Notes: generated from the sequence alone by a model not told the origin. Positions 1 to 9,287 are shown, numbered from the stretch's first letter. The stretch: DNA of 64,000 bases from Cyclobacterium sp. 1_MG-2023 (GCF_030546805.1 NZ_JAUOPC010000002.1:124001-188000); one strand, 5' to 3'. Program-made: numbers and translations.

Positions 1-1013
1 AAAGTGCTGTAGAAAGAGAATTTATAGGTACGCGTGACCTGCAGAAAAGCATTACCTCTCTTAGTTACGAACTGGATATGCTACAGTCCAAATTAAAGGG
101 GAGCGTTTTTGGTAAGTACTATTACCAAGGGATTGATAGAATGGATCCCATGCTGGTGGAAGAAAATGGAACCACTACTCGCATAGAAGATCGCGTGAAG
201 AGTAGCAGAAATACTACCGGATATGGGGCAGCTTTTTCTTACAGGCTAATCAGACCTTTAACCATATTGGCATCTGCAGAAAAAGCAGTAAGGATGCCGT
301 CAGAGGGAGAGATTTTTGGTAGTCCCGGTGACAATATCGTTGAGAATCTAGGCATTCGGCCGGAGATAAGCGATAATCTGAACTTAGGTTTTATTTTAGG
401 AGACTTTGAACACCGATCTCACACCTTTTCATTCACCGGTACAGGTTTTATCAGAGATACCCAAGACAAGATTATTCAACAAATAAACCCAAGGATCAAT
501 GATGCCGTTCAGACTAATCCCTTCGAAAATTTAGGTAAAACCAAATCCATTGGATTTGAAGGACAGGTGAAATATGCCCATAGGAATTCTTTTAGGGCCA
601 TATTGAACGTTTCCAAATTCAACTCCCAATACAATACCAAGTTTGATTCCAATGGAAATGTCTATGCCAATTATGGACAACAGATTCCCAATGAGCCTTT
701 CTTCACCATAAATAGTTCAATTGACTATACTTTAAGAGATGTAGTGAAATCAGGTTCTTTGTTGAGATTGTCGCACTATTTCGGCTTTGTAGATAGGTTT
801 TATACCACCTGGTTAGAGATTGAAGATTTCAGAACCCCACGCCAATACATCAATGATATAGGTGCTACCTACACTTTTCCTGATCGAAAGTTGGCAGTTA
901 GTGTGGATTTGCGAAATGTATTCGACAAGCAGGTCTATGATAACTTTGCCGTCCAAAAACCGGGTAGAGCACTTTATGTCAAGCTTAATTATACCATAGG
1001 AAATTTTAGATAA
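1..1013 (+). CDS. TonB-dependent receptor, C-terminal part (5' end outside window)
   Basis: The reading frame is open from base 3 to the stop at 1011-1013, so this is the 3' part of a longer gene. The visible ~337 residues contain alternating short beta-strand and loop segments typical of the outer-membrane beta-barrel of TonB-dependent receptors. Visible features include the EKAVRMPS and ENLGIRPE stretches that resemble the conserved barrel core, DLRNVFDKQVYDNF near the end, and a last strand ending in a short polar tail after YTIGNFR. The plug domain and TonB box lie upstream. Such receptors import siderophores, cobalamin or glycans across the outer membrane. The downstream DUF4374-like lipoprotein favours a metal or siderophore substrate, which is inference. 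Confidence 0.85.
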   Translation, partial: SAVEREFIGTRDLQKSITSLSYELDMLQSKLKGSVFGKYYYQGIDRMDPMLVEENGTTTRIEDRVKSSRNTTGYGAAFSYRLIRPLTILASAEKAVRMPSEGEIFGSPGDNIVENLGIRPEISDNLNLGFILGDFEHRSHTFSFTGTGFIRDTQDKIIQQINPRINDAVQTNPFENLGKTKSIGFEGQVKYAHRNSFRAILNVSKFNSQYNTKFDSNGNVYANYGQQIPNEPFFTINSSIDYTLRDVVKSGSLLRLSHYFGFVDRFYTTWLEIEDFRTPRQYINDIGATYTFPDRKLAVSVDLRNVFDKQVYDNFAVQKPGRALYVKLNYTIGNFR

Positions 1014-1043
1014 ACCATGTTAAATATAAATACATATAGAATA

Positions 1044-2387
1044 ATGTTCAAAAATTTTAATCTAAGTAAAAGATTACTTTCCCTAGGAATGGCAGCTGCA
1101 TTGGTATCCATGGGAGCCTGTGTCGAAGATGATGTGACACCTGATGATGATGATGATGAAATAGAGGCGGATCGCTGGTTGACCTTGGCGGGAGCTTTTA
1201 TGGGAGAAACCGCCGGAGATGGGAATGGTGGAACGAATATTTATGCGGTCAGTTTTGAAGATGCCATCAATCCGGAAACAGAAATAGACATTTTTAATGA
1301 TGGGGAACCGGTAAAATCCAACCGAACTGCCAGGTTACAGGTTTCTCAAGATGGAGGTACTTTGTTTAATATTGCTTATGGCGGTGAAAATGGTGGTGAA
1401 TATGCCAAGTTTGACATCCGTGGAGGCGCAAGCTTTGTCCAAGAAGATGTTACGGTTAATATTTCTCAGTATGCAGGAACTTCTCCAAGGTGGAGCAAAC
1501 TGTACAATGGAGATAAAAATGGGATTGCAGTAAATATAGCCAATCTTGCTGCCAATAATTCAGAGGAAGGAAACCCTGAAGAAGAATTTAAATATTATAG
1601 AGGAACCGCTACAGTTTTGGATTTGGATTTGCAAGAAACCCTTATTTCAAACTACAAAACTTATGAACTTCCTTTGTCCACTGAAGAAGAACTTGCAGGT
1701 CATGCAATTTTTAGATTAGATGCCCCTGTTTTAAATCAAGCCGGTGATAAATTGCTTATCGGTACTTGGATGAGGAAATACGATCCTGCAACTGGTGAAA
1801 GAGAAACGGAATGGGATAGATTGGGTACCAAAACCCTTGTTGTGGATTATCCTTCCTTAGAAAACCCTACGCTTATTACTTCTACACAGGCTGATGGAGA
1901 TTGCTCCGGCTATAGAAGTAATGTCAACCAACTAGCTGATGATGGGTACATTTATCAGGCTACCACCAGAAATAGCAATGGTTCCCATATTTTGAGAATT
2001 GGCTCTAACAACGAATATGACAATTCTTATGCCTTGAGTCTTGATGATGCACTTGGACTAACAGACACTTATGTGGATGCGTGGAGGTATGTAAGCAAGG
2101 GCATTGGTTACGCATTGATTCGTCATGGTGAAGAAGACCAGGGGTATGTAGTTCGCATGGACCTTAACCAAAAGACTGCTTCTATTGTGCAGGGATTACC
2201 TGATGATCCTGATGTGAGGTTTAATCAGTTCCAAAGCTTTTTGGTAAGTGGAGACTACTTGATATTACCAATTTCACCTCTTGGACAAGATGGAAATATT
2301 TATATTTTAGACAGCCAAACCAATCAGGTGACCAAAGGTGCTAAGTTAATCAATCAGCCGGGTAACCACTTTATTGGCGCATTCTAA
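1044..2387 (+). CDS. DUF4374-like surface/periplasmic lipoprotein
   Basis: A start at 1044 gives a clean type II signal peptide: a basic MFKNFNLSKR start, a hydrophobic stretch, and lipobox SMGAC, followed by an acidic linker (VEDDVTPDDDDDE). An in-frame ATG at 1017 would add nine residues and begins 3 bp after the TonB receptor stop, so the two genes are probably one transcript. The body (~430 aa) is rich in short beta-strand units such as NIYAVSF and NIYILDSQTNQ, consistent with a beta-propeller-like fold. Proteins annotated DUF4374 commonly sit beside TonB receptors in Bacteroidota; their molecular role is not settled. The family assignment is from overall resemblance only. Confidence 0.65.
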   Translation: MFKNFNLSKRLLSLGMAAALVSMGACVEDDVTPDDDDDEIEADRWLTLAGAFMGETAGDGNGGTNIYAVSFEDAINPETEIDIFNDGEPVKSNRTARLQVSQDGGTLFNIAYGGENGGEYAKFDIRGGASFVQEDVTVNISQYAGTSPRWSKLYNGDKNGIAVNIANLAANNSEEGNPEEEFKYYRGTATVLDLDLQETLISNYKTYELPLSTEEELAGHAIFRLDAPVLNQAGDKLLIGTWMRKYDPATGERETEWDRLGTKTLVVDYPSLENPTLITSTQADGDCSGYRSNVNQLADDGYIYQATTRNSNGSHILRIGSNNEYDNSYALSLDDALGLTDTYVDAWRYVSKGIGYALIRHGEEDQGYVVRMDLNQKTASIVQGLPDDPDVRFNQFQSFLVSGDYLILPISPLGQDGNIYILDSQTNQVTKGAKLINQPGNHFIGAF

Positions 2388-2410
2388 GAAAAAATACTTT
2401 ATACATGAAA

Positions 2411-2447
2411 GACCTGCACTTCCAATTGGATTTGCAGGTTTTTTTTT
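2411..2447 (+). terminator. Rho-independent terminator of the TonB receptor/lipoprotein transcript
   Basis: Inverted repeat ACCTGCA (2412-2418) and TGCAGGT (2433-2439) with a 14-nt loop, followed directly by an eight-T run. It lies 24 bp after the lipoprotein stop. Confidence 0.8.
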
Positions 2448-2836
2448 GAAATTAATTCTAAAGCAAGAGCCCTAATAATAAGTGAAATAGAATGGCTGGC
2501 TCACGATTTGGGTTTAAACATTGATACTTATTTTAATATTAAAGCGTGAATCTTTTGCTATTTCCTTGATAAAAGTGTTATTTAATTGTCCTAATTGACG
2601 ATTCTTTACCTAAATTAATCTTGTATTTATATAGTAGCGAACGAATAACCGTTACTAAATGCCTGAATGAAAGACAATATAATCATTTGTTCTAGGGTAA
2701 GGAGGCAATGCTGTTGCCTGTTTTGATCATTGTTATGGCTGTTTTATTGTAGAAATAGCATGGCTGATCATTTTAATTCTAGGCAAAGGTTTTGGCTTTC
2801 TTCTTTTGTAACTTATAGAATGCAAAAAAACGAAAA
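2448..2836. other. Intergenic region upstream of the MetE-like gene
   Basis: AT-rich and without a credible ORF. It holds a small hairpin (AGGCAA 2703-2708 with TTGCCT 2714-2719) followed by GTTTTG. No known methionine or cobalamin riboswitch pattern was recognised, and no repeat module is present. Confidence 0.5.
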
Positions 2837-3928
2837 ATGATTAATCTGGACCAAATGAATACTATACCAACGGAATCAGTAGGAAGTGTTCCTCGATCCC
2901 AAAAATTACAAGAAGCTATAGTTGCCTTTTCTGAAGGTAATTTATCCGTTAGAGATATAAATAAATATTTGGATGAGGCAGTAAAGGAAACGATTGAAGC
3001 TTTAGAGAATACCGGCTCCACCATCATCACCGACGGGGAACAGGCCAAAACAAGCTTTGTAACTTATCCCTTAGATGGGCTTGATAATTTAGCTCCGGGA
3101 GGTGTGACCATTCCTTTTGAAGATGGGCATAGCCGCCAACTACCAAAGTTGACCAAGGGACCGTTTTCTTATTCCACCTTTGCTGGGAATTATCTTCCAA
3201 GAGCAAAAAAGTTTACCAACCTCCCCTTAAAGCAGGCCGTAATCTCTGCTTCAGCCTTGAGCCTTCTGTACCCAGAAGAGGGATTGCCTGATTACTCCCA
3301 GTCTCAGTTTATTGAAGATTTAATCAACCAGGCAGAAGGCGATATTAGGAGTTGCTTTAACAATGGAGCTCATCATGTACAGGTGGATTTCACTGAGGCA
3401 AGGCTTTCCCTTAAACTTGATCCTTCCAAAGCACTGTTGAAACAATTTATAGAGCTTAACAATAAAGTGTTAAGTAGATTTACAGATGAAGAAAGAAGCC
3501 GGATAGGGTTTCACACCTGTCCGGGAGGTGATCATGACAGTACCCACAGTGCTGATGTGAGCTATACAGAATTAATTCCGCTATTTCTTTCCCTAAATTG
3601 TGGTAATTTCTACATGCAAATGGCCAATGAAAAAGATGCGCCAAAGGCCTTGAAAATGATAGGTGAAAATCTTGGAGCCAACCAAAGGGTTTATATAGGA
3701 GTGATTGATGTGATCAACGAAGTTGTGGAAACCCCTGAAATGGTTTGTGATAGAATAATGACGGCTGCAGAATACATACCTGTTAGCCAGTTAGGAACTA
3801 CTGACGACTGTGGGTTTTCTCCATTTGGAGATGATATTGCCACGAGTCGTGAGACTGCATTTGCTAAAATAGCAGCACGTGTGGAAGGGACAAAAATGGC
3901 TTCGGAAAAATTGATGGTAAATGCCTGA
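2837..3928 (+). CDS. Stand-alone core MetE (cobalamin-independent methionine synthase C-terminal domain family)
   Basis: The 363 residues cover only the catalytic C-terminal barrel of MetE; classical two-domain MetE is about twice as long. Residues match the zinc site: His226 and Cys228 in HTCPGGDH, Cys325 in TTDDCGFSPF, and possibly Glu265 in QMANEKD. The N-terminal IPTESVGSVPR is the usual start of this family. In the classical enzyme the zinc binds homocysteine thiolate for methylation. Shortened core MetE proteins lack the folate-binding N-terminal domain, and their methyl donor is known for only some groups, so the donor here is unknown. ATG at 2855 (MNTIPTES) is an equally good start. 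The gene stands alone, and the 3' flank holds repeats. Confidence 0.8.
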   Translation: MINLDQMNTIPTESVGSVPRSQKLQEAIVAFSEGNLSVRDINKYLDEAVKETIEALENTGSTIITDGEQAKTSFVTYPLDGLDNLAPGGVTIPFEDGHSRQLPKLTKGPFSYSTFAGNYLPRAKKFTNLPLKQAVISASALSLLYPEEGLPDYSQSQFIEDLINQAEGDIRSCFNNGAHHVQVDFTEARLSLKLDPSKALLKQFIELNNKVLSRFTDEERSRIGFHTCPGGDHDSTHSADVSYTELIPLFLSLNCGNFYMQMANEKDAPKALKMIGENLGANQRVYIGVIDVINEVVETPEMVCDRIMTAAEYIPVSQLGTTDDCGFSPFGDDIATSRETAFAKIAARVEGTKMASEKLMVNA

Positions 3929-4005
3929 AAGATAATAAATTCATTTTAAAAGGATTACCATCTAATTTTAGGATGCTGCCGGGTCACAGCTCATTACCGA
4001 ATCCT

Positions 4006-4151
4006 CCCATTAATCTTTACGCCATCCGTAAACCCCTTTAGGGGTGATAGGATTATAGCCGGTGGCCCTAGCCATCGGATTAAATAATGACCAATCCACC
4101 TTGACTTTGGCGGCATTGTTGCCATTTTTCCGCAACAATGCTGACAAAATC
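4006..4151 (+). repeat. Palindromic repeat array I (arm B + module A)
   Basis: First array of the modular family. Arm B is at 4029-4080: mini-hairpin ACCCC-ttt-AGGGGT, then ~12 nt, then CCGGTGGC-ccta-GCCATCGG (one degenerate base in this copy). Module A is at 4103-4151: a 20-bp imperfect stem starting GACTTTGGCGG and ending GCAACAATGCTGACAAAATC, with a T-rich loop. It is preceded by the common lead CCCATTAATCTTTACGCC. Same orientation as every other copy in the window. Confidence 0.9.
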
Positions 4152-4221
4152 ATTCAGCCCTTGCTAAAAAATGATCAACCCATCTTCCACCTGAATCATC
4201 TACCCATCCCCGCAATTTTAA

Positions 4222-4350
4222 TCCGGGTTATTTAATAGGATACCCTGTTTTTACGTGCAGGGATGTAATCGCTAGAATATCAGGCAATTTGGAAAATTTA
4301 GCACCTAATAGATGGACTATTGCATATTTTGAGTTGAACCGGTATACATG
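4222..4350 (-). repeat. R2 MITE-like element, degenerate copy in reverse orientation
   Basis: Compared with the intact R2 at 21934-22103, this stretch matches its reverse complement at the outer parts: CCGGGTTATTTAATAGGAT, GTAATCGCTAGAATATCAGG, and the far end CTATTGCATATTTTGAGTTG. The central hairpin of R2 is missing, so this is an internally deleted remnant. Confidence 0.6.
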
Positions 4351-4536
4351 GTTAGGGCTTCTGCCGTATTAAATCAATTAAAATTTCTGAAAAACGAATT
4401 TTTCACTTAAAAAATCCTCCAAAACACTTCCTATATTGTTAGATCTTACTTATTTTAGGCCTAAGGTAAATACAGCCTGACCTCCCCATTATGACCAGTT
4501 TTAGATCCCCTCAAACCATCATAAAACTAGAATAGA

Positions 4537-5280
4537 ATGAAAAAGGCTTTTTTAATGGTTTTGGCGGCGCTGTTTACCATGAGCTCTATTCCCAAGCCTC
4601 TTGGCGTACATGCCCGTCATTTCAAAAGTTACACGATTGAATTTGAGAATAAGTACTTGGAGGATTTTTCTTGCAATACCCTAAACGACAAAATTGTTTA
4701 TTATAAAAATCAAGGGTACGGTGTAAGGCTGAACAACAACCATTCATTTGTAAAAGCAGTCAAGAAAAACCAAAAACAGATCAATGCACTTTGGCAGATA
4801 AAAGATAGTAAGCCGGCCTCAAAAGCCTACTTTGATCATTTAAAAACTTTGCTGAGCGATAAAGGTGAGAGGAAATTTCTTAAGGGATTCCTCAATTCCA
4901 ATGCTCAAAAAAGTAAATTTCAAAGGATAGAAATTACAAAAGAACTGGAAAAACAAGGCGTTGTTTCGGCTTTAAATGCTTGGTCTGAGGAAATCAGAAG
5001 AAAAAGTATTGTCTCCATTACTCCGAAAAATGTGCCCAAATATAACTTCAACACAGAAACCTTTACTTTCAATGTTGGGTCGGTGAACGGGAAAAACTGC
5101 CGCTATACAGCCAATGTGCCCACAGAAAAAGCCGCCGAATTAGGGAGTTCCAAGACAATTTACTGGGAAGCAGTCTATTATATTGGGGATGAAAACAACG
5201 CGTCCAATGTAGAGATTTACTTTGGCTCCTACCCGCCCTCAGACCCAATAGCCTCCTTTTCAACAGCATCTTGTAATTAA
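4537..5280 (+). CDS. Secreted protein of unknown function
   Basis: A 247-residue protein with an N-terminal signal peptide (MKKAFLMVLAALFTMSSIP, likely cleaved near residues 20-28). No domain was recognised. The middle is charged and helix-prone (residues ~70-150), and the C-terminal ~70 residues look beta-rich (NTETFTFNVGSVNGKNC, TIYWEAVYYIG). Cysteines occur in the mature part (DFSCNT, GKNCRY, TASCN) and could form disulfides in the periplasm. It lies 12 bp upstream of the LecA-domain gene, so the two are probably co-transcribed and may act together. Confidence 0.7.
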   Translation: MKKAFLMVLAALFTMSSIPKPLGVHARHFKSYTIEFENKYLEDFSCNTLNDKIVYYKNQGYGVRLNNNHSFVKAVKKNQKQINALWQIKDSKPASKAYFDHLKTLLSDKGERKFLKGFLNSNAQKSKFQRIEITKELEKQGVVSALNAWSEEIRRKSIVSITPKNVPKYNFNTETFTFNVGSVNGKNCRYTANVPTEKAAELGSSKTIYWEAVYYIGDENNASNVEIYFGSYPPSDPIASFSTASCN

Positions 5281-5292
5281 AAACAAGTAAAA

Positions 5293-7272
5293 ATGAGAAA
5301 GCTACTTCTCTGTGTCATTATTTGTCTCATCTCAGCAAATATTAAAGCACAGAAATGCAAAGACTTTTCAGCATTGTATGGGACAGTCATTAAAGAATTT
5401 CCCCAAGCTTCCTTTGATAAGCCAACAAAGGAAAGGCTGCTATTCGACCGCATAGCTTACAACCTTATTTCTGATAAATACTTCTTAACCATTAGCAAAA
5501 AGAGTTTCACTGAGCTGAGTAAAAAAGACCTTGAAAAACTTAAAAAGAAGCTGTTCAAATGTACTAATGTTGATGGATGCTGGCAGTTGAGGGATTATTT
5601 GTACCAATTTTTCCTCTTTTCAAACCTAGAAGCTGCAAAAAATCATGTCAGAGAAATCAGTTCCCAAAGAATTCAGCTTAAAGAAACTTTATCACAACTA
5701 AATAATGGTGCTAGTTTTAATGGACTTATTCAACAAGAAGCATCGGTCAATGACAATTTTGGTCTATTGACAACATTGGAAGTCCAGGGAGTTTTAGATT
5801 TAATCAATTCTAAAAAAGGGGCAGCGGCAGATAATGACCTGTTGTTGAAGAAAAATCATATCGGCAATTTGCCGGAGACCTTCAAATCTCTCGCTGAACT
5901 AAATAACTTCAAATACGAGAATCGTCAACTTTATCAGCATGCAAGCTCAAGCGTTCAAACAGAACTGAATGCAATGATTGAAAATAAAAGAGAAAAAATT
6001 CTTCAAACGCTTTCCGCTGCTGAAAAGAATAAGCTTGAAAATATAAGCTTTAATATTAGGGATATAGCCCAAGTAAATGGCGTTTTTGATAACCTGAAGG
6101 CCAGCTATAGCCAATATGAAAATTACAATTCCGTTGAATCTTTGTATGCAGTCTATAGAAAGAAAAAAGCTGACTTAATCTCAAACAATGCCTATGAAAT
6201 AGCCAAAAAAGCCGAAGGGTTTTATACAATAAAGGAACTCGAGAACCTTTCCAAAACCTATATCGCAAACACTAGCTCAACTTTAAACATCGAAAAGCTC
6301 AAAGAATACATTGCTTCCAGAAAAGAGGCGATTGAGAAATATTTACGTGAAAAAGAAGAAGAACGACAACGCATCGCTTTAAGAAAAGAAAATAAATTCA
6401 AAGAAAATAAAAAGCTTATTTCATCCTTAAGAGAAGAAGCAGAGAAAGTATACAATACTAAAATCCCCACTTTCGAAGAACTACATTATATTTTGCAAGA
6501 ATACTTGGACCTCATCAATGAAGACAATAAAAAATATAGCGAGAGTGAAGCCAGCCAGTTTATTCGTGTAGTAGAGAAAATGGAGTATTGGAGAGAGGAT
6601 GACGATAATATTTCAACCCTGGAAAGATTCAAAGATCGCAATGGTTTTTCTATAATTGCCAGTGCTTTGACGATAAAAAAAACGAATTCCGATGTAGAAT
6701 TCCGTATGCCAAATGCACCGAAAGAAATTATCGCCTTGTTTCAGTTGGAATTAGTTACTGATTTTAGGAATGCTTGGAAAACAGCAAAAGACCCATTTGA
6801 GTCACCGAAACCTTACAATCGCTATGTCAATAGTGGGAGAACAATGTATTCCTATTTTGTTAAGGACGATGGAACATTAATCGCTAGAGCGGAATATAAC
6901 TCGGATGCAGGCGGTACAATATTGGCTGAACGTGAGGATGCCAATACCTTACAAGTTTCCTCATTTTCAAACATGACAGATGTTAAAATAGAAAAAGGTC
7001 AAACCATTAATTTTCAAGCTTCCGGCACCATTAGGGTGGGGATATTAACGACAAAACCTGATGGAATTGATGGCTGGAGATCTTTCAATATTGTCCCTTC
7101 ATTTCGCCATGGGATGCTCATGGGTAAGATAGGAGAGGATGGGAAATGGTTTCAAATAGGACGCCGAAAGACCATAAAAGCCCAAGAATCCGGCTTTCTC
7201 TACTTGAGAATGAATGAAAGGGATGTTTCCAATAATAGTGGACATTTTACGGTAAGGTATACCCTGGAATAA
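5293..7272 (+). CDS. Secreted protein with coiled coil and C-terminal LecA (PA-IL)-like lectin domain
   Basis: 659 residues with signal peptide MRKLLLCVIICLISANIKAQ. Residues ~20-450 are mostly helical and very Lys/Glu rich, with a probable coiled coil around 335-385 (REKEEERQRIALRKE). Residues ~565-659 resemble the galactophilic lectin LecA/PA-IL: GQTINFQASGTIRVGI aligns with GDVITIVAAGWASYG, MLMGKIG with LVMKIG, and SNNSGHFTV with GNNSGSFSV. The two adjacent Asn that bind calcium and sugar in LecA are kept, while the LecA Asp100 position appears as Asn/Glu (RMNERD). Carbohydrate binding is therefore plausible but unproven. The region between coil and lectin was not recognised. Probably co-transcribed with the secreted protein 12 bp upstream. 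Confidence 0.75.
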   Translation: MRKLLLCVIICLISANIKAQKCKDFSALYGTVIKEFPQASFDKPTKERLLFDRIAYNLISDKYFLTISKKSFTELSKKDLEKLKKKLFKCTNVDGCWQLRDYLYQFFLFSNLEAAKNHVREISSQRIQLKETLSQLNNGASFNGLIQQEASVNDNFGLLTTLEVQGVLDLINSKKGAAADNDLLLKKNHIGNLPETFKSLAELNNFKYENRQLYQHASSSVQTELNAMIENKREKILQTLSAAEKNKLENISFNIRDIAQVNGVFDNLKASYSQYENYNSVESLYAVYRKKKADLISNNAYEIAKKAEGFYTIKELENLSKTYIANTSSTLNIEKLKEYIASRKEAIEKYLREKEEERQRIALRKENKFKENKKLISSLREEAEKVYNTKIPTFEELHYILQEYLDLINEDNKKYSESEASQFIRVVEKMEYWREDDDNISTLERFKDRNGFSIIASALTIKKTNSDVEFRMPNAPKEIIALFQLELVTDFRNAWKTAKDPFESPKPYNRYVNSGRTMYSYFVKDDGTLIARAEYNSDAGGTILAEREDANTLQVSSFSNMTDVKIEKGQTINFQASGTIRVGILTTKPDGIDGWRSFNIVPSFRHGMLMGKIGEDGKWFQIGRRKTIKAQESGFLYLRMNERDVSNNSGHFTVRYTLE

Positions 7273-7294
7273 GTTGAAAAGATAAATACTTGTC

Positions 7295-7920
7295 CAGTAC
7301 CTTGAGGGCTTCAATAATAGTAACCATGGCTGTCATTCCCACGGAAATGGGGATATAACCCATCCTGATTTTGGCGGTATTGTTGCCCTTTTCCGCAACA
7401 ATGCTGACAAAATCAAAACGCCTATATTTTACCGAAAAACCCACATAAAATTCTATGACAACACCAAGCCCCACCGCGGCGTAATATATCAGCCAAGGGT
7501 GTCAGCCCTTGGAATGAAATGATCAATCCATCCTGATTTTGGCGGTATTGTTGCTTTTTTCTGCAACAATGCTGACAAAATCTCAACGTCTACTCCTTAC
7601 CAAAAACGCACATTAAGTCCTAATACCTACCGCAGCCCTGCCGGGGCGTAATATATTAGCCAAGGGTGTCAGCCCTTGGAATGGGAGATTATACCCATCT
7701 TAATTTTGGCGGTATTGTTGCCTTTTTCTGCAACAATGCTGACAAAATCTCAACGGAACTATCTTTATGGGAACCACACATTGATCTTTACGCCATCCGA
7801 AAACCCCTTTAGGGGTGATAGGATTATAGCCAGTGGCCTCAGCCACCGGATTTGTGAAAATAAATGTCATCGATTTTGGCGGCATTGTTGCCTTTTTACC
7901 GCAACAATGCTGACAAAATC
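7295..7920 (+). repeat. Palindromic repeat array II (D-A-C-A-C-A-B-A)
   Basis: Eight modules in one orientation: degenerate arm D 7295-7343, A 7367-7414, C 7461-7512, A 7535-7582, C 7629-7680, A 7702-7749, B 7799-7850, A 7872-7920. Successive A starts are 168, 167 and 170 bp apart. Arm C carries AGCCC-type mini-hairpin sequence (degenerate in the two copies here) and CCAAGGG-tgtcag-CCCTTGG. Short ORFs across the array on both strands (such as 7676-7987) are made of repeat sequence and are not called. From 7921 to 8108 nothing else was seen. Confidence 0.9.
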
Positions 7921-8108
7921 TTCTCGTTGGAAAACTTTTAATCCTCTTTATCCGCAAAAACTTCCGGAATTAAGTCAACTTAATTAATTTACAAGAGGAT
8001 TTTTGGTGATCGCTTAAATATTGGCTTGTAATAGGGGCAATCTAAAAAGGCAACATAAAATATTAAATCTTTTGATACATTTTTTAACCAAACTAAAGCA
8101 CAATAATA

Positions 8109-8627
8109 ATGGCAACAGATGAAACTAGAATTGAAGACAGTGTGTGGGGCAGGTTATTGCCATGGGTATTAACAATTGCATGTTTGGTGATATTATACAT
8201 TATCGGTGTTTTTTTAATTGAGAACATTGAATGGTACAAACAGACAGTATTTGCCATAGAAATAGACGGAATTCAAGAACCAACTTATAGGATTCATGCT
8301 TACCATATCCATATGAGCATGATTAAAAGGTCCGTGGGCTTGTTTTCCGGTTTTGCCATTATGTTTTTAGGCTTAGGCGTTGCGTTTTATAGTTTGAGAA
8401 ACAAAACCGACCTACAATTGACTTCAAATATTTGGTCTTTAAATTTAGCCACAATGTCCCCCGGTATACTGGCTTTGGTAATGGGGACCGTTCTTATAAT
8501 GTATACCATTGGAAGCAAAGATGATTTTGCTCCTTATCCTATAATCTATAAAACTGTCAATGATTCTACACTCAATCAAGATGACAACAATGCCGATACT
8601 TTAAAAGTAGTAACCTCACCTTTTTAA
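8109..8627 (+). CDS. Small integral membrane protein of unknown function
   Basis: 172 residues with no recognised domain. Three hydrophobic segments are visible: ~15-37 (WVLTIACLVILYIIGVFLI), ~77-97 (SVGLFSGFAIMFLGLGVAFY) and ~114-134 (SPGILALVMGTVLIMYTIG). A ~35-residue loop between the first two contains a His-rich stretch (RIHAYHIHM). It begins without a signal peptide and ends in a polar Asn/Asp-rich tail. It is 12 bp upstream of a secreted protein gene and probably forms a two-gene unit with it. Confidence 0.65.
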   Translation: MATDETRIEDSVWGRLLPWVLTIACLVILYIIGVFLIENIEWYKQTVFAIEIDGIQEPTYRIHAYHIHMSMIKRSVGLFSGFAIMFLGLGVAFYSLRNKTDLQLTSNIWSLNLATMSPGILALVMGTVLIMYTIGSKDDFAPYPIIYKTVNDSTLNQDDNNADTLKVVTSPF

Positions 8628-8639
8628 TATTTCAAAACC

Positions 8640-9287
8640 ATGAAAAACTTAGTGCTTTTATTTTTTATCTGTGTAAGCTTCAAGTGCCTTTCCCAAAATA
8701 ATACAGAATTACTAACAACTGTAAAAGTGTTGACACAGCTAAGTGAATCAGCGCAGCGAGAAGGTAATAAATCCTCAGTCCTGATTTACCAGAATACTTT
8801 TTATCATATTTGGGAGGCCAATGCAAACCTTCATGGTTCTGACACCTTCCAAAAAGCATTTCAGTTTTTTGACACCGTCAAAAAAAACAATCATTCGGCC
8901 ATAAAAGAACAATGCTTTTCTTTGAATGGGAAGCTTCCTGGAGGAATTGAAGTATTACCGAAAATTGTTGTAGTGGATACACCATCCGGCGGATGGGCCA
9001 ACAATGAGATTCCTTCTCTGTTCTTAGAAAATTTCGACAAAGGACTTATTTCTTCTTCTGATATAGAATATTTCACAAGCCTTAACTCCATTCATAATGC
9101 GGGAAATAATGAGCAGGATTACCTGCAAAAAAATAAAATTCTTCAGGATGCAATTTTACTCAGGGATAAGCAGAATAGGCTCAATAGTAATTTGAAAAAA
9201 AGCGAACTTAAGCCGTATGATAAATTGATCAAATCCATTGAGGAAATCGAAAAATCAGAAATAGAACTTAACCATTTTAGGCCATAA
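8640..9287 (+). CDS. Secreted protein of unknown function
   Basis: 215 residues with signal peptide MKNLVLLFFICVSFKCLSQ. The mature part is mostly helical with a short central segment (LPGGIEVLPKIVVVDTPSGGW) that may form a small beta unit. The last ~40 residues are Lys/Glu rich and helical (KLIKSIEEIEKSEIEL). No family was recognised. It follows the membrane protein at 8109-8627 by 12 bp; together they may be a small envelope-associated module. No terminator is visible immediately after the stop. Confidence 0.65.
   Translation: MKNLVLLFFICVSFKCLSQNNTELLTTVKVLTQLSESAQREGNKSSVLIYQNTFYHIWEANANLHGSDTFQKAFQFFDTVKKNNHSAIKEQCFSLNGKLPGGIEVLPKIVVVDTPSGGWANNEIPSLFLENFDKGLISSSDIEYFTSLNSIHNAGNNEQDYLQKNKILQDAILLRDKQNRLNSNLKKSELKPYDKLIKSIEEIEKSEIELNHFRP

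Noticed and set aside
2700-2830. Methionine-related riboswitch upstream of the MetE-like gene
   Set aside because: Only one short hairpin (2703-2719) is visible; no SAM, SAH or cobalamin riboswitch core could be recognised.
4103-4151. Module A as a classical Rho-independent terminator
   Set aside because: The T-run is in the loop and no T-run follows the stem; many copies lie far from any gene end.
7676-7987. 103-residue plus-strand ORF and the overlapping minus-strand ORF 7700-7957
   Set aside because: Both are translations of repeat modules; the same peptide pieces recur wherever a module occurs in that frame, with stops at module edges. The same holds for the short ORFs at 14161-14349, 16552-16746, 21444-21674 and 22443-22628.
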